A stretch of 10,704 nucleotides of DNA from Rubritepida sp. (GTDB taxonomy: Bacteria; Pseudomonadota; Alphaproteobacteria; Acetobacterales; Acetobacteraceae): positions 1 to 10,704 of the forward strand of contig JAQGHZ010000456.1 of NCBI GenBank assembly GCA_028291485.1, written 5' to 3'. Below the pieces are notes generated by a model. That model worked only from the letters and a program-made list of their open reading frames with translations, searched no databases and was not told the DNA's origin. Shown in pieces: positions 1 to 8,220 of the stretch. The position numbers were made by a program, and so were the translations under genes. The first letter of the stretch is position 1. Each line of letters starts with the position of its first letter.

Positions 1-941
1 CGGCTGCCCTGGCCCTCGGGGGTGAGGCCCATCGCCTCGTATTCGATGAGCTCGGCGATGGTGAAGCAGTCATGGACCTCGGCGAAGGAGAGGTCGGAGA
101 GGGACAGGCCGGCGGTGTCCAGCGCCCGGCCCCAGGCTTCCTTCGCCCCCTCGAAGCGGATGATGTCGCGGCGGGCGATGGGGAGAAAATCGTTCACCTG
201 GGCGGTGGCGCGGAATCGCACGGCGCGGCGGGCATTGCCGGCCACGTCGCCCTCGGCGATCACGACGGCGGCAGCCCCGTCCGAGACTAGGCTGCAATCC
301 GTGCGCTTCAGCGGGCGCGCGACATAGGGGTTCTTCTCGCTCTCGTTGCGGCAGAACTCGTAGCCGAGGTCCTTGCGCATCTGGGCGTAGGGGTTGTCCA
401 CGCCGTTCTTGTGATTCTTCGCGGCGATGGCGGCCAGCGCGTCGGAGGCGTCGCCATGGCGCTGGAAATAGGCCTCGGCGATGCGGCCGAAGACGCCGGC
501 GAAGCCTGCCTCGATGCCGGCTTCGGTCTTGAGATAGGAGGCGGAGAGCAGGATCTCGCCCACGCGCGGGCCGGGGGTGGAGGTCATCTTCTCCACGCCG
601 ACGACCAGCGTGACTTTCCCACGCCTGGCGCCGAGGAAGTCGAGCGCGCCGTGGATGGCGGCGCTGCCGGTGGCGCAGGCGTTCTCGAAGCGCGTGGCGG
701 GCTTGAAGCGCAGCTCCGGCACGGCCTGGAAGACCAGGGAGGAGGGAAAATCCTGCTGCTGGAAGCCGCCATTGAAGGTGCCGAGGAAGACGGCGTCGAC
801 CTCGTGCGGCTCGAGCCCGGCATCGGCGATCGCCTCGCGCGCGACGAGGCCGATCAGCGCCTCGGCGTCGGGCGCGTCCTCCAGCTTGCCGAAGCGGCTA
901 TGGGCCCAGCCGATGATGGCGGCGTCATGCTGTGCGGACAT
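1..941 (-). CDS. SCP2-type thiolase / acetyl-CoA acetyltransferase family protein, C-terminus cut by window edge
   Basis: Read on the minus strand from ATG at 941, 313 codons stay open to the left edge, so the C-terminus is missing. Seen: an N-terminal AAIIGWAHSRFGK strand, the nucleophilic-cysteine motif NACATGSAA with Cys89, a CSLVSDGAAAVV segment, and EVHDCFTIAEL with His290. The HDCF form in place of the classical NEAF motif is typical of SCP2/lipid-transfer-type thiolases. The family's C-terminal Cys/Gly-rich motif would lie outside the window (usual length about 390 residues). These enzymes condense or cleave acyl-CoA thioesters in the cytosol; the substrate cannot be told from sequence. 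The start is supported by GAGGAG six bases upstream. It follows ispDF on the same strand after 55 bp and may be co-transcribed, but has no obvious role in isoprenoid synthesis. Family assignment is firm, exact function is not. Confidence 0.9.
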   Translation of the reverse strand, partial: MSAQHDAAIIGWAHSRFGKLEDAPDAEALIGLVAREAIADAGLEPHEVDAVFLGTFNGGFQQQDFPSSLVFQAVPELRFKPATRFENACATGSAAIHGALDFLGARRGKVTLVVGVEKMTSTPGPRVGEILLSASYLKTEAGIEAGFAGVFGRIAEAYFQRHGDASDALAAIAAKNHKNGVDNPYAQMRKDLGYEFCRNESEKNPYVARPLKRTDCSLVSDGAAAVVIAEGDVAGNARRAVRFRATAQVNDFLPIARRDIIRFEGAKEAWGRALDTAGLSLSDLSFAEVHDCFTIAELIEYEAMGLTPEGQGS

Positions 942-947
942 GTGCGG

Positions 948-953
948 CTCCTC
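948..953 (-). promoter_or_regulatory. Shine-Dalgarno of the thiolase gene
   Basis: On the minus strand the sequence GAGGAG lies six bases before the ATG at 941-939. It is a near-ideal ribosome binding site and decides the start codon. Confidence 0.7.
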
Positions 954-971
954 GATTTCGGGCGAGGTTAC

Positions 972-984
972 GCCGGAACCCGGC
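972..984 (-). other. Short GC hairpin in the ispDF-thiolase spacer
   Basis: The 55-bp spacer holds a perfect 5-bp inverted repeat, GCCGG and CCGGC around a 3-base loop, just after the ispDF stop (997-999). There is no T-run on the downstream side, so it is not a convincing intrinsic terminator. It may be a weak pause or 3'-end stabiliser. GACTC at 992-996 matches the CcrM GANTC methylation site. Confidence 0.3.
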
Positions 985-996
985 TCAGGACGACTC

Positions 997-2139
997 CTAG
1001 TCCGGCACCAGCAGGCTCACCGCCGCCTGGGCCGCGATGCCCTCGCCCCGGCCGGTGAAGCCCAGCCGCTCGGTGGTGGTGGCCTTCACGCCGATCCGCT
1101 TCTCCTCGACGCCGAGGAGTTCCGCCAGCCGCGCGATCATGGCCGGCGCGTGCGGGCCGATCTTGGGCCGCTCGCAGATCAGCGTGACGTCGGCATTCAC
1201 CAGCATGCCGCCCCGCGCGGCGATCCGCCCGGCCGCGTGGATCAGGAACTGCGCGCTGTCGGCGTCCTTCCACTGCATCTGGGACGGCGGGAAATGCCGG
1301 CCGATATCGCCCTCGGCCAGCGCGCCGTAGATGGCGTCGCACAGCGCGTGGATGCCGACGTCGGCGTCCGAATGCCCGTCCAGCCCGAGCTCGTGCGGCA
1401 CGGTGATGCCGCAGAGGATGAGGGGGCGGTCGGGCACCAGCCGGTGCACGTCGAAGCCCATGCCCATGCGGGGCATCAGGCGGGGGAGGAGGTGGGCTTC
1501 CACGCGGGCGAGGTCCTCTGGGAAGGTGATTTTTACGTTGCTCTCATGGCCGGGGACCAGCGCCACGGCCGCCCCATGCCATTCGAGAAGCTGGGCGTCG
1601 TCGGTCGCCTCGGCCGTCGCGGCCTCATGAGCGGCGCGCAGGAGCGCGAAGCGGAAGGCCTGCGGCGTCTGGGCGCGGTAGAGGCCGGCGCGGGGGACGG
1701 TCTCGCCGATCCGGGCCTCGGCACCGCGCTTCAGCGTGTCCGAGACGGGCTGGGCCGGGATGGCGCCGGGATGGGCCTCCAGCGCGGCCAGCAGGGCCTC
1801 GATGGTCCCGGCCGGGATAACGGGCCGGGCCGCGTCATGGACCAGCACCACCTCCGGCGCATGCGGGGCGAGGGCGCCGAGGCCGGCCTTCACGCTGGCC
1901 TGCCGGGTGGCGCCGCCGGTCACGGGCGGGAGGTGCGGCAGCCCCTCCAGCATCCCGGCGACCCGCGCCTCCTCGCCTGCGGCGCAGACCGGCTGGAGCC
2001 AGCGCACATGCCCCCCCGCCAGCAGCGCCTCGGCAGCCACGCGCAGCACGGGGCGGCCCAGGAGGGAGGCATATTGCTTGGGTTCGGGCGCGCCGAAGCG
2101 CTCGCCGCGCCCGGCCGCCATCAGGAGAGCGGCGATCAT
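997..2139 (-). CDS. ispDF: Bifunctional IspD/IspF: MEP cytidylyltransferase + MECDP synthase
   Basis: A 380-residue fusion, the usual length for alphaproteobacterial IspDF. The IspD half (about 1-220) converts MEP plus CTP to CDP-ME. It shows the nucleotide-binding AAGRGERFG loop, [17 protein letters not shown] and RAQTPQAF. The IspF half (about 225-380) cyclises CDP-ME 2-phosphate to MECDP. It shows GFDVH with metal ligands Asp230 and His232, [14 protein letters not shown] with the third ligand His264, and [19 protein letters not shown]. Both act in the cytosolic non-mevalonate isoprenoid pathway; the intervening IspE step is encoded elsewhere. I chose ATG at 2139 because [16 protein letters not shown] is the normal IspD N-terminus. 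The frame is open up to 2250, but the extra 37 residues look unlike any IspD and overlap the dusB start. No clear Shine-Dalgarno is visible. It is divergent from dusB, as in many alphaproteobacteria. Confidence 0.97.
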   Translation of the reverse strand: MIAALLMAAGRGERFGAPEPKQYASLLGRPVLRVAAEALLAGGHVRWLQPVCAAGEEARVAGMLEGLPHLPPVTGGATRQASVKAGLGALAPHAPEVVLVHDAARPVIPAGTIEALLAALEAHPGAIPAQPVSDTLKRGAEARIGETVPRAGLYRAQTPQAFRFALLRAAHEAATAEATDDAQLLEWHGAAVALVPGHESNVKITFPEDLARVEAHLLPRLMPRMGMGFDVHRLVPDRPLILCGITVPHELGLDGHSDADVGIHALCDAIYGALAEGDIGRHFPPSQMQWKDADSAQFLIHAAGRIAARGGMLVNADVTLICERPKIGPHAPAMIARLAELLGVEEKRIGVKATTTERLGFTGRGEGIAAQAAVSLLVPD

Positions 2140-2240
2140 TGCGCGACCCGCATAGGCCAGATCGCCCCGGTAGCGGAAGCCGGGTGGTGAAATGCATGCC
2201 ACCCACACGCCCGGCGTGGACGTGGCGCGACAATTTGCGT
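2140..2240. promoter_or_regulatory. Divergent ispDF / dusB-ntr promoter region with two dyads
   Basis: This roughly 100-bp spacer must hold the start signals of both ispDF (leftward) and dusB-ntrBCYX (rightward). Seen: a dyad GGGTGG (2182-2187) / CCACCC (2199-2204) with an 11-base centre containing ATGCAT, and a tighter dyad CACGC-CCG-GCGTG (2206-2218). An AT-richer patch, ACAATTTGCGTATG, starts at 2230. A weak sigma70-like pair toward dusB is TGGACG (2217-2222), a 17-base spacer and TATGGC (2240-2245). This is a poor match, offered only as a candidate. A sigma54-like pair with off-by-one spacing is described in the findings. The role as promoter region is inferred from gene orientation; the exact elements are uncertain. 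Confidence 0.5.
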
Positions 2241-3293
2241 ATGGCTGCACAAATGATGAGCACCCGTCTCCGCCCGATCACGCTCTCGCGCGACGTGACG
2301 ATCGAAACGCCGGTGATCCTGGCCCCCATGTCCGGCGTGACCGACCTGCCGTTCCGGCGGCTGGCGCGGGCCGAGGGCACGGGACTCGTGGTCAGCGAGA
2401 TGATCGCCTCGGCCGCCATGGTCCGCGAGAACTGGCAGAGCCTGAAGATGGCCGAGACCGACGGTTTCGGCGCGCCCTCCTCGGTGCAGCTGGCCGGCTG
2501 CGAGCCCTCGGTCATGGCCGAGGCGGCCCGGCTGGTGGTCGACCGGGGCGCGGCCATCGTGGACATCAACTTCGGCTGCCCGGTGAAGAAGGTGGCGCTC
2601 GGCCAGAGCGCCGGCTCGGCCCTGATGCGCGACGAGCTCCGCGCGGCGGCGATCCTGGAGGCCACGGTGAAGGCCGTGAACGTGCCGGTCACGCTCAAGA
2701 TGCGGATGGGCTGGGACCACACCAACCTCAACGCGCCGAAGCTGGCGCGGATCGCGCAGGAATGCGGGATCAAGATGGTCACCATCCACGGCCGCACCCG
2801 CCAGCAGCTCTACACGGGCGTGGCGGACTGGGACTTCATCGCCTCGGTCAAGGCCGCGGTGGATATTCCCGTCATCGCCAATGGCGACATCCTGACGGTG
2901 GACGATGCGGCCGCCGCGCTCACCCGCGCGGGTGCCGACGGCGTGATGATCGGCCGCGGCTGCTATGGCCGTCCCTGGTTCCCGCGGCAGGTCGCGGCCT
3001 TCCTGAACGAGGGCATCCGCATCCCCGACCCCAGCATCGAGGAGCAGCTGGCCATCCTCCTGCGCCACTATCACGCGATGCTGGAGCACCACAGCAACGG
3101 CTACGGCGTGCGCATGGCCCGCAAGCACATCGCCTGGTATTCGCGCGGCCTTCCGGGAAGCGCCGATTACCGCGCGGTCGTGAACCGGGTGGAGACGCCC
3201 GAAGAGGCCGAGGAGCTGATGCGGCGCTACTACGGCTCGCTGATCGAACGCGGCGTGGACGCCGTGCAGGACGGCTACAGGGAAGCGGCATGA
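2241..3293 (+). CDS. dusB: tRNA-dihydrouridine synthase DusB (NifR3 family)
   Basis: An FMN-dependent cytosolic enzyme that reduces specific D-loop uridines of tRNA to dihydrouridine using NADPH. The 350-residue product is a TIM barrel plus helical domain of normal length. Seen in order: [14 protein letters not shown] (FMN-binding first strand), [10 protein letters not shown] with catalytic Cys113, [47 protein letters not shown] (FMN phosphate loop) and [12 protein letters not shown] in the C-terminal helical domain. The start is ambiguous. ATG 2241 is used here, but ATG 2253 or 2256 gives [10 protein letters not shown], closer to the usual N-terminus, and none has a Shine-Dalgarno, so a leaderless mRNA is possible. 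It heads the ntr gene cluster, the classic nifR3-ntrB-ntrC arrangement. Its TGA overlaps an ATG that opens a 20-codon frame leading to ntrB. Confidence 0.96.
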   Translation: MAAQMMSTRLRPITLSRDVTIETPVILAPMSGVTDLPFRRLARAEGTGLVVSEMIASAAMVRENWQSLKMAETDGFGAPSSVQLAGCEPSVMAEAARLVVDRGAAIVDINFGCPVKKVALGQSAGSALMRDELRAAAILEATVKAVNVPVTLKMRMGWDHTNLNAPKLARIAQECGIKMVTIHGRTRQQLYTGVADWDFIASVKAAVDIPVIANGDILTVDDAAAALTRAGADGVMIGRGCYGRPWFPRQVAAFLNEGIRIPDPSIEEQLAILLRHYHAMLEHHSNGYGVRMARKHIAWYSRGLPGSADYRAVVNRVETPEEAEELMRRYYGSLIERGVDAVQDGYREAA

Positions 3294-3299
3294 TAGCCA

Positions 3300-3342
3300 C
3301 CGATTCAGCCCTCCGGTCGCGGCGCGCCCTCCGGCCATCGGA
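3300..3342 (-). repeat. Diverged, inverted copy of the 54-bp intergenic repeat
   Basis: Read on the minus strand, two blocks match the tandem unit found after dat. An 18-base block at 3325-3342 is identical to bases 10681-10698 of the third unit, and a 12-base block at 3301-3312 equals its AGGGCTGAATCG part. The segment between them differs and is a few bases longer, and it destroys the AGCCC-GAA-GGGCT hairpin. GCCCTCCGG occurs twice inside (3308-3316 and 3326-3334). The copy fills nearly the whole dusB-ntrB spacer and its right edge runs into the ntrB ribosome binding site. The match is seen directly; calling it a dispersed repeat family is inference from this window alone. Confidence 0.75.
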
Positions 3343-3344
3343 GG
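3340..3344 (+). promoter_or_regulatory. Shine-Dalgarno of ntrB, straddling the repeat edge
   Basis: GGAGG ends four bases before the GTG at 3349. It favours the GTG start over ATG 3406. The first three bases (GGA, 3340-3342) belong to the 18-base repeat match, so the repeat contributes part of this site. Confidence 0.6.
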
Positions 3345-3348
3345 CGAA

Positions 3349-4508
3349 GTGACGGCCGCCGGCGTCATCGGCAAGGTCGCCGCCCTCGCACGCCGCTCGC
3401 GCGTCATGCCGCCGCCGGACTCGACGTCCATCCTGTCCGCCCTGCCGATGCCGGCCATCGTGCTCGACGCCGAGGACCGCTTCCGCTTCGCCAACCCAGC
3501 CGCCGAAATCTTCTTCCAGCACTCCAGCCAGACGCTGCTCAGCATGCCGCTCGGCGAGCTGCTGCCGCCCGACAACCGGCTCTTCGCCCTGCTGCACCAG
3601 GTGCGCGTGCAGGACAGCCCGGTCGCCGACCACGATCTCACGCTGGAGAGCCCGCGCCTGCACCGCCACGGCGTCTCGGCCTACGGCGCGCCCATGACGG
3701 ACCTGCCCGGCAGCGTGGTGCTGACCCTGCAGGACGGCTCGACGGCGGCCATGCTCGACCGCCAGCTCCACTTCCTCGGCGCCGCGCGGGGCGCCACCGC
3801 CATGGCCGCGATGCTGGCCCACGAGGTGAAGAACCCGCTCTCGGGCATCCGCGGCGCCGCGCAGCTGCTGGAGCAGGGCGCCTCCGAGGGCGATCGCGAG
3901 CTCTGCACCCTCATCCAGGAGGAGAGCGACCGCATCCGCAAGCTCGTGGACCGGATGGAGATGTTCTCCGACCGGCCGATCGAGCCGCGGGCGGTCAACA
4001 TCCATTCCGTGCTGGACCATGTCCGCCGCGTGGCCCAGAGCGGCTTCGCCGCCCATCTGAAGATCGGCGAGGAATACGACCCCTCGCTCCCCGCCGTCTG
4101 GGGCGACCGCGACCAGCTCGTGCAGATCCTGCTGAACCTGGTGAAGAACGCCGCCGAAGCCGTCTCCACCGGCGGCGCCAGCGGCGGGCCCGGCGAGATC
4201 CAGCTCATCACCGCCTATCACCACGGCGTCCGCATCGCGGTGCCCGGCAGCAACGAACGCGTCCACCTGCCGCTGCAGGTCATGGTGCGCGACAATGGCG
4301 CCGGCATCCCCGAGCCGCTGCGCAGCACGCTCTTCGAGCCTTTCGTGACCACCAAGCGCGGCGGACAGGGGCTCGGCCTCGCCCTGGTCGCCAAGCTCGT
4401 GGCCAATCACGGCGGGCTGATCGAATGCGACAGCCGCCCCGGCCGCACCACCTTCCGACTGTCCCTCCCGGCGCCCCCGCCTGGCGAGCCGGGCCATGAG
4501 AGTGACGA

Positions 4509-4512
<4 letters not shown>
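3349..4512 (+). CDS. ntrB: Nitrogen regulation sensor kinase/phosphatase NtrB (GlnL)
   Basis: Cytosolic histidine kinase that phosphorylates or dephosphorylates NtrC, classically under control of a PII protein. The product has 387 residues and no membrane segment, normal for NtrB. Domains: PAS at about 25-125 ([20 protein letters not shown]); dimerisation/phosphoacceptor helix [19 protein letters not shown] with His158; then the ATPase domain with the N box [12 protein letters not shown], the G1 box [21 protein letters not shown] and the G2 segment [16 protein letters not shown] near the C-terminus. The GTG start is chosen for its GGAGG. ATG 3406 would remove 19 basic residues before the PAS domain and cannot be excluded. 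The gene follows dusB after 55 bp of repeat-derived DNA and overlaps ntrC by ATGA. Confidence 0.96.
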
Positions 4513-5948
<1,436 letters not shown>

Positions 5949-5955
5949 CACGCCC

Positions 5956-8220
5956 ATGAGCGAGAGCCCGGCCGCAACGCGCATCCGCGTGCCCCTGCTG
6001 CGGCGGATGGCCGACATGCTGCTGGGCCGCGGCGTCACGCTGGGGCTGGCGATCGGCGCGCTGCTCCTGGGCATCGCGACCTTCGTGCTGCTCTCCGACG
6101 GCAGCCCCTTCGGGCCCACGCGGCCGGGGCAGGTCGTCTTCATCTTCCTGGTCAACACGGCCATCGTCCTGCTGCTGCTGGCCTCGCTCGCGGGCCAGCT
6201 GGTGCGGGTCTGGGCGGAGCGGCGGCGCGGCTCGGCGGGCTCGCGGCTGCACACGCGGCTGGTGCTGCTCTTCTCGGTCGTCGCCGTCGTGCCGTCGATC
6301 ACGCTCGCGGCCTTTTCGGTCGGCTTCTTCAACCTCGGCATCCAGGCCTGGTTCAGCGACCGCGTGCGCACGGCGCTCGAGGCCTCGCTGGTCGCCAGCC
6401 GCGCCTATTTCGAGGAGCACCAGAACAACATCCGCGCCGATGCGCTCGCCATGGCCAACGACCTCAACCGCGCCGTGGTGCTGCTGCCCGACCAGAGCCT
6501 GGCCTTCGCCCGCGTCCTGGCGACGCAGGCCAGCGCGCGCGGCCTGACCGAGGCCGTGGTCTTCGAGCCGCTGCTGGGCCGCATCGTGGCCCATGCCGGC
6601 ATCAGCTCGGCCTTCACCCTGTCCCCGCCGCCGGACTGGGCCATGGAGCTGGCCACCAACGGCGAGGTCGCGGTCATCGCCGTCGAGGAGGAGAATCGCG
6701 TCCGGGCCGTGATCGCCCTGACGCCGACCTCGGGGCTGCAGCTCATGATCGGGCGTCCCGTCGATGCCTCGGTGCTGGAGCATATGCAGCGCACCGAGGC
6801 GGCGGTCACGGCCTACCAGCAGATCGACCGGAACCGCGAAGGGCTGCAGATCACCTTCGTGATGATCTTCGCCATCGGCACCCTGCTGGTGCTGCTGGCC
6901 GCCGTGCTGATCGGCCTCGTGCTCGCGAACCAGTTGGCCGGGCCCATCTCGCGCCTCATCATGGCGGCCGAGCGGGTGCGCGGCGGCGACCTCTCGGTCC
7001 GCGTCGAGGAGGGCGATGCCGACGACGAGGTCGGCAGCCTCAGCCGCGCCTTCAATCGCATGACCAACCAGCTGGCCGCCCAACGCAGCGAGCTGATGGA
7101 GGCCTATCGTCAGATCGCCGAGCGGCAGGGCTTCACCGAGGCCGTGCTGGGTGGGGTCTCAGCCGGCATCGTGGGACTCGACGCCGAGCTGCGGGTGAAC
7201 CTGCCGAATCGCAGCGCCAGCCAGCTGCTGGGGATCGACCTGGAGCGCGAGATCGGCCGGCCCATGGCTGAGATCGCCCCGGAATTCGCGACGCTGCTCG
7301 CCAATCCGGGTACGACGCGCACGGCCGAGATCCGCATCGGCCCCCACAACGCGCGGCGCACCCTGCTGGCCCGCCTCTCACCGGAGATGGAGCAGCAGGG
7401 CCACGTGCTCACCTTCGACGACATCTCGGCGCTGCTGACCGCGCAGCGGCAGGCCGCCTGGGCCGATGTCGCGCGGCGAATCGCCCATGAGATCAAGAAT
7501 CCGCTGACGCCCATCCAGCTCAGCGCGGAACGTCTCAAGCGGCGATACCTGAAGCAGATCCATGACGATCCGGAGACCTTCATCGCCTGCACGGACACCA
7601 TCGTCCGCCAGGTCGGCGACATCGGCCGGATGGTGGACGAATTCAGCGCCTTCGCCCGCATGCCGCAGCCCGTGATCCGCACGGAGGAGATGGGCAAGAT
7701 CGTGCGCGAGGCCTTGATTCTCCAGCAGAACTCCCGCCCGGAGATCGAGTGGATCACCGACCTGCCCGAGCATCCCGTCTATGGCGCCTGCGACCGCCGG
7801 CTGATCAACCAGGCGCTCATCAACCTGCTGAACAATGCCGCCGACGCCATTGCCATGCGCGTGCAGCGGGACGAGGATGAGGGCAGGGAGCGGCCGCGGC
7901 CGCTCGGTCATATTCGCGTCAGTCTGCAACCTGAAGGCGACATGCTCGTCATTGCCGTGGAGGATGATGGAATCGGATTGCCGGAAGGCGTCGAGGTCGA
8001 TCGTCTCACCGAACCCTATGTGACGCACAAGGCGAAGGGGACAGGCCTTGGTCTTGCCATCGTGAAGAAGATCATGGAGGACCATCGCGGGCGCATCGTG
8101 CTGAGCGACGCGACGGAGGGACAGGGGCTGGGGCGCGGCGTGCGCGCCGAGCTGTTCATCCCCGCACGGGAGGCCGAGGTTCTGGAAGGTGACATGATGG
8201 AGCGCGGCCATGGCGCATGA
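5956..8220 (+). CDS. ntrY: Membrane-bound nitrogen sensor histidine kinase NtrY
   Basis: Inner-membrane sensor kinase of the NtrYX pair, linked in alphaproteobacteria to nitrogen, nitrate/redox and envelope responses. The product is 754 residues, normal for NtrY. Seen: three N-terminal membrane segments (about 27-46, 59-82 and 101-125), an extracytoplasmic loop of about 165 residues, and a fourth segment (about 299-322). Then come HAMP (about 323-378), PAS (about 390-490, AVLGGVSAGIVGLDAEL), the phosphoacceptor motif RRIAHEIKNPLTPIQLSAERL with His511, the N box ALINLLNNAADAI, the G1 box DDGIGLPEG and the G2 box GTGLGLAIVKKIMEDH. ATG 5956 is preferred. The frame opens at GTG 5935 inside ntrC, but MSESPAATRIRV is a more natural start; no clear Shine-Dalgarno is seen. 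It lies 7 bp after ntrC and overlaps ntrX by 11 bp. The last 300 bases are noticeably poorer in GC than the rest. Confidence 0.96.
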   Translation: MSESPAATRIRVPLLRRMADMLLGRGVTLGLAIGALLLGIATFVLLSDGSPFGPTRPGQVVFIFLVNTAIVLLLLASLAGQLVRVWAERRRGSAGSRLHTRLVLLFSVVAVVPSITLAAFSVGFFNLGIQAWFSDRVRTALEASLVASRAYFEEHQNNIRADALAMANDLNRAVVLLPDQSLAFARVLATQASARGLTEAVVFEPLLGRIVAHAGISSAFTLSPPPDWAMELATNGEVAVIAVEEENRVRAVIALTPTSGLQLMIGRPVDASVLEHMQRTEAAVTAYQQIDRNREGLQITFVMIFAIGTLLVLLAAVLIGLVLANQLAGPISRLIMAAERVRGGDLSVRVEEGDADDEVGSLSRAFNRMTNQLAAQRSELMEAYRQIAERQGFTEAVLGGVSAGIVGLDAELRVNLPNRSASQLLGIDLEREIGRPMAEIAPEFATLLANPGTTRTAEIRIGPHNARRTLLARLSPEMEQQGHVLTFDDISALLTAQRQAAWADVARRIAHEIKNPLTPIQLSAERLKRRYLKQIHDDPETFIACTDTIVRQVGDIGRMVDEFSAFARMPQPVIRTEEMGKIVREALILQQNSRPEIEWITDLPEHPVYGACDRRLINQALINLLNNAADAIAMRVQRDEDEGRERPRPLGHIRVSLQPEGDMLVIAVEDDGIGLPEGVEVDRLTEPYVTHKAKGTGLGLAIVKKIMEDHRGRIVLSDATEGQGLGRGVRAELFIPAREAEVLEGDMMERGHGA
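8199..8202 (+). promoter_or_regulatory. Shine-Dalgarno of ntrX inside ntrY
   Basis: GGAG lies seven bases before the ATG at 8210, within the last codons of ntrY. It supports the overlapping start of ntrX rather than a downstream one. Confidence 0.55.

Larger units (their letters stand above)
3290..3352 (+). other. 20-codon open frame bridging dusB and ntrB (possible coupling leader peptide)
   Basis: ATG at 3290 overlaps the dusB stop as ATGA. The frame ends in a TGA at 3350-3352 that overlaps the ntrB GTG start as GTGA. It would encode [20 protein letters not shown]. Most of it lies inside the repeat copy at 3300-3342, so the peptide is probably not conserved as a protein. It could nevertheless keep ribosomes moving from dusB into ntrB. 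There is no Shine-Dalgarno of its own beyond re-initiation at the dusB stop. It may be a chance frame in GC-rich DNA. Confidence 0.25.

Noticed and set aside
577..2190. Very long open frame on the plus strand opposite the thiolase and ispDF (over 500 codons)
   Set aside because: It is antisense to two genes with clear family motifs and its composition (Gly, Ala, Arg, His rich, no recognisable motif) is that of a shadow frame in high-GC DNA.
2139..2240. N-terminal extension of dusB to an ATG at 2139
   Set aside because: The extra residues ([16 protein letters not shown] and so on) are low-complexity and overlap the ispDF start; conserved DusB sequence begins only after 2256.
2140..2250. N-terminal extension of ispDF to an ATG at 2250
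   Set aside because: The added 37 residues do not resemble IspD and cross the dusB start; ATG 2139 gives the normal IspD N-terminus.
2136..4497. Long minus-strand frames opposite dusB and ntrB (each about 500 codons)
   Set aside because: Same reason: they mirror the codon pattern of genes with intact catalytic motifs and show no domain or plausible start signal.
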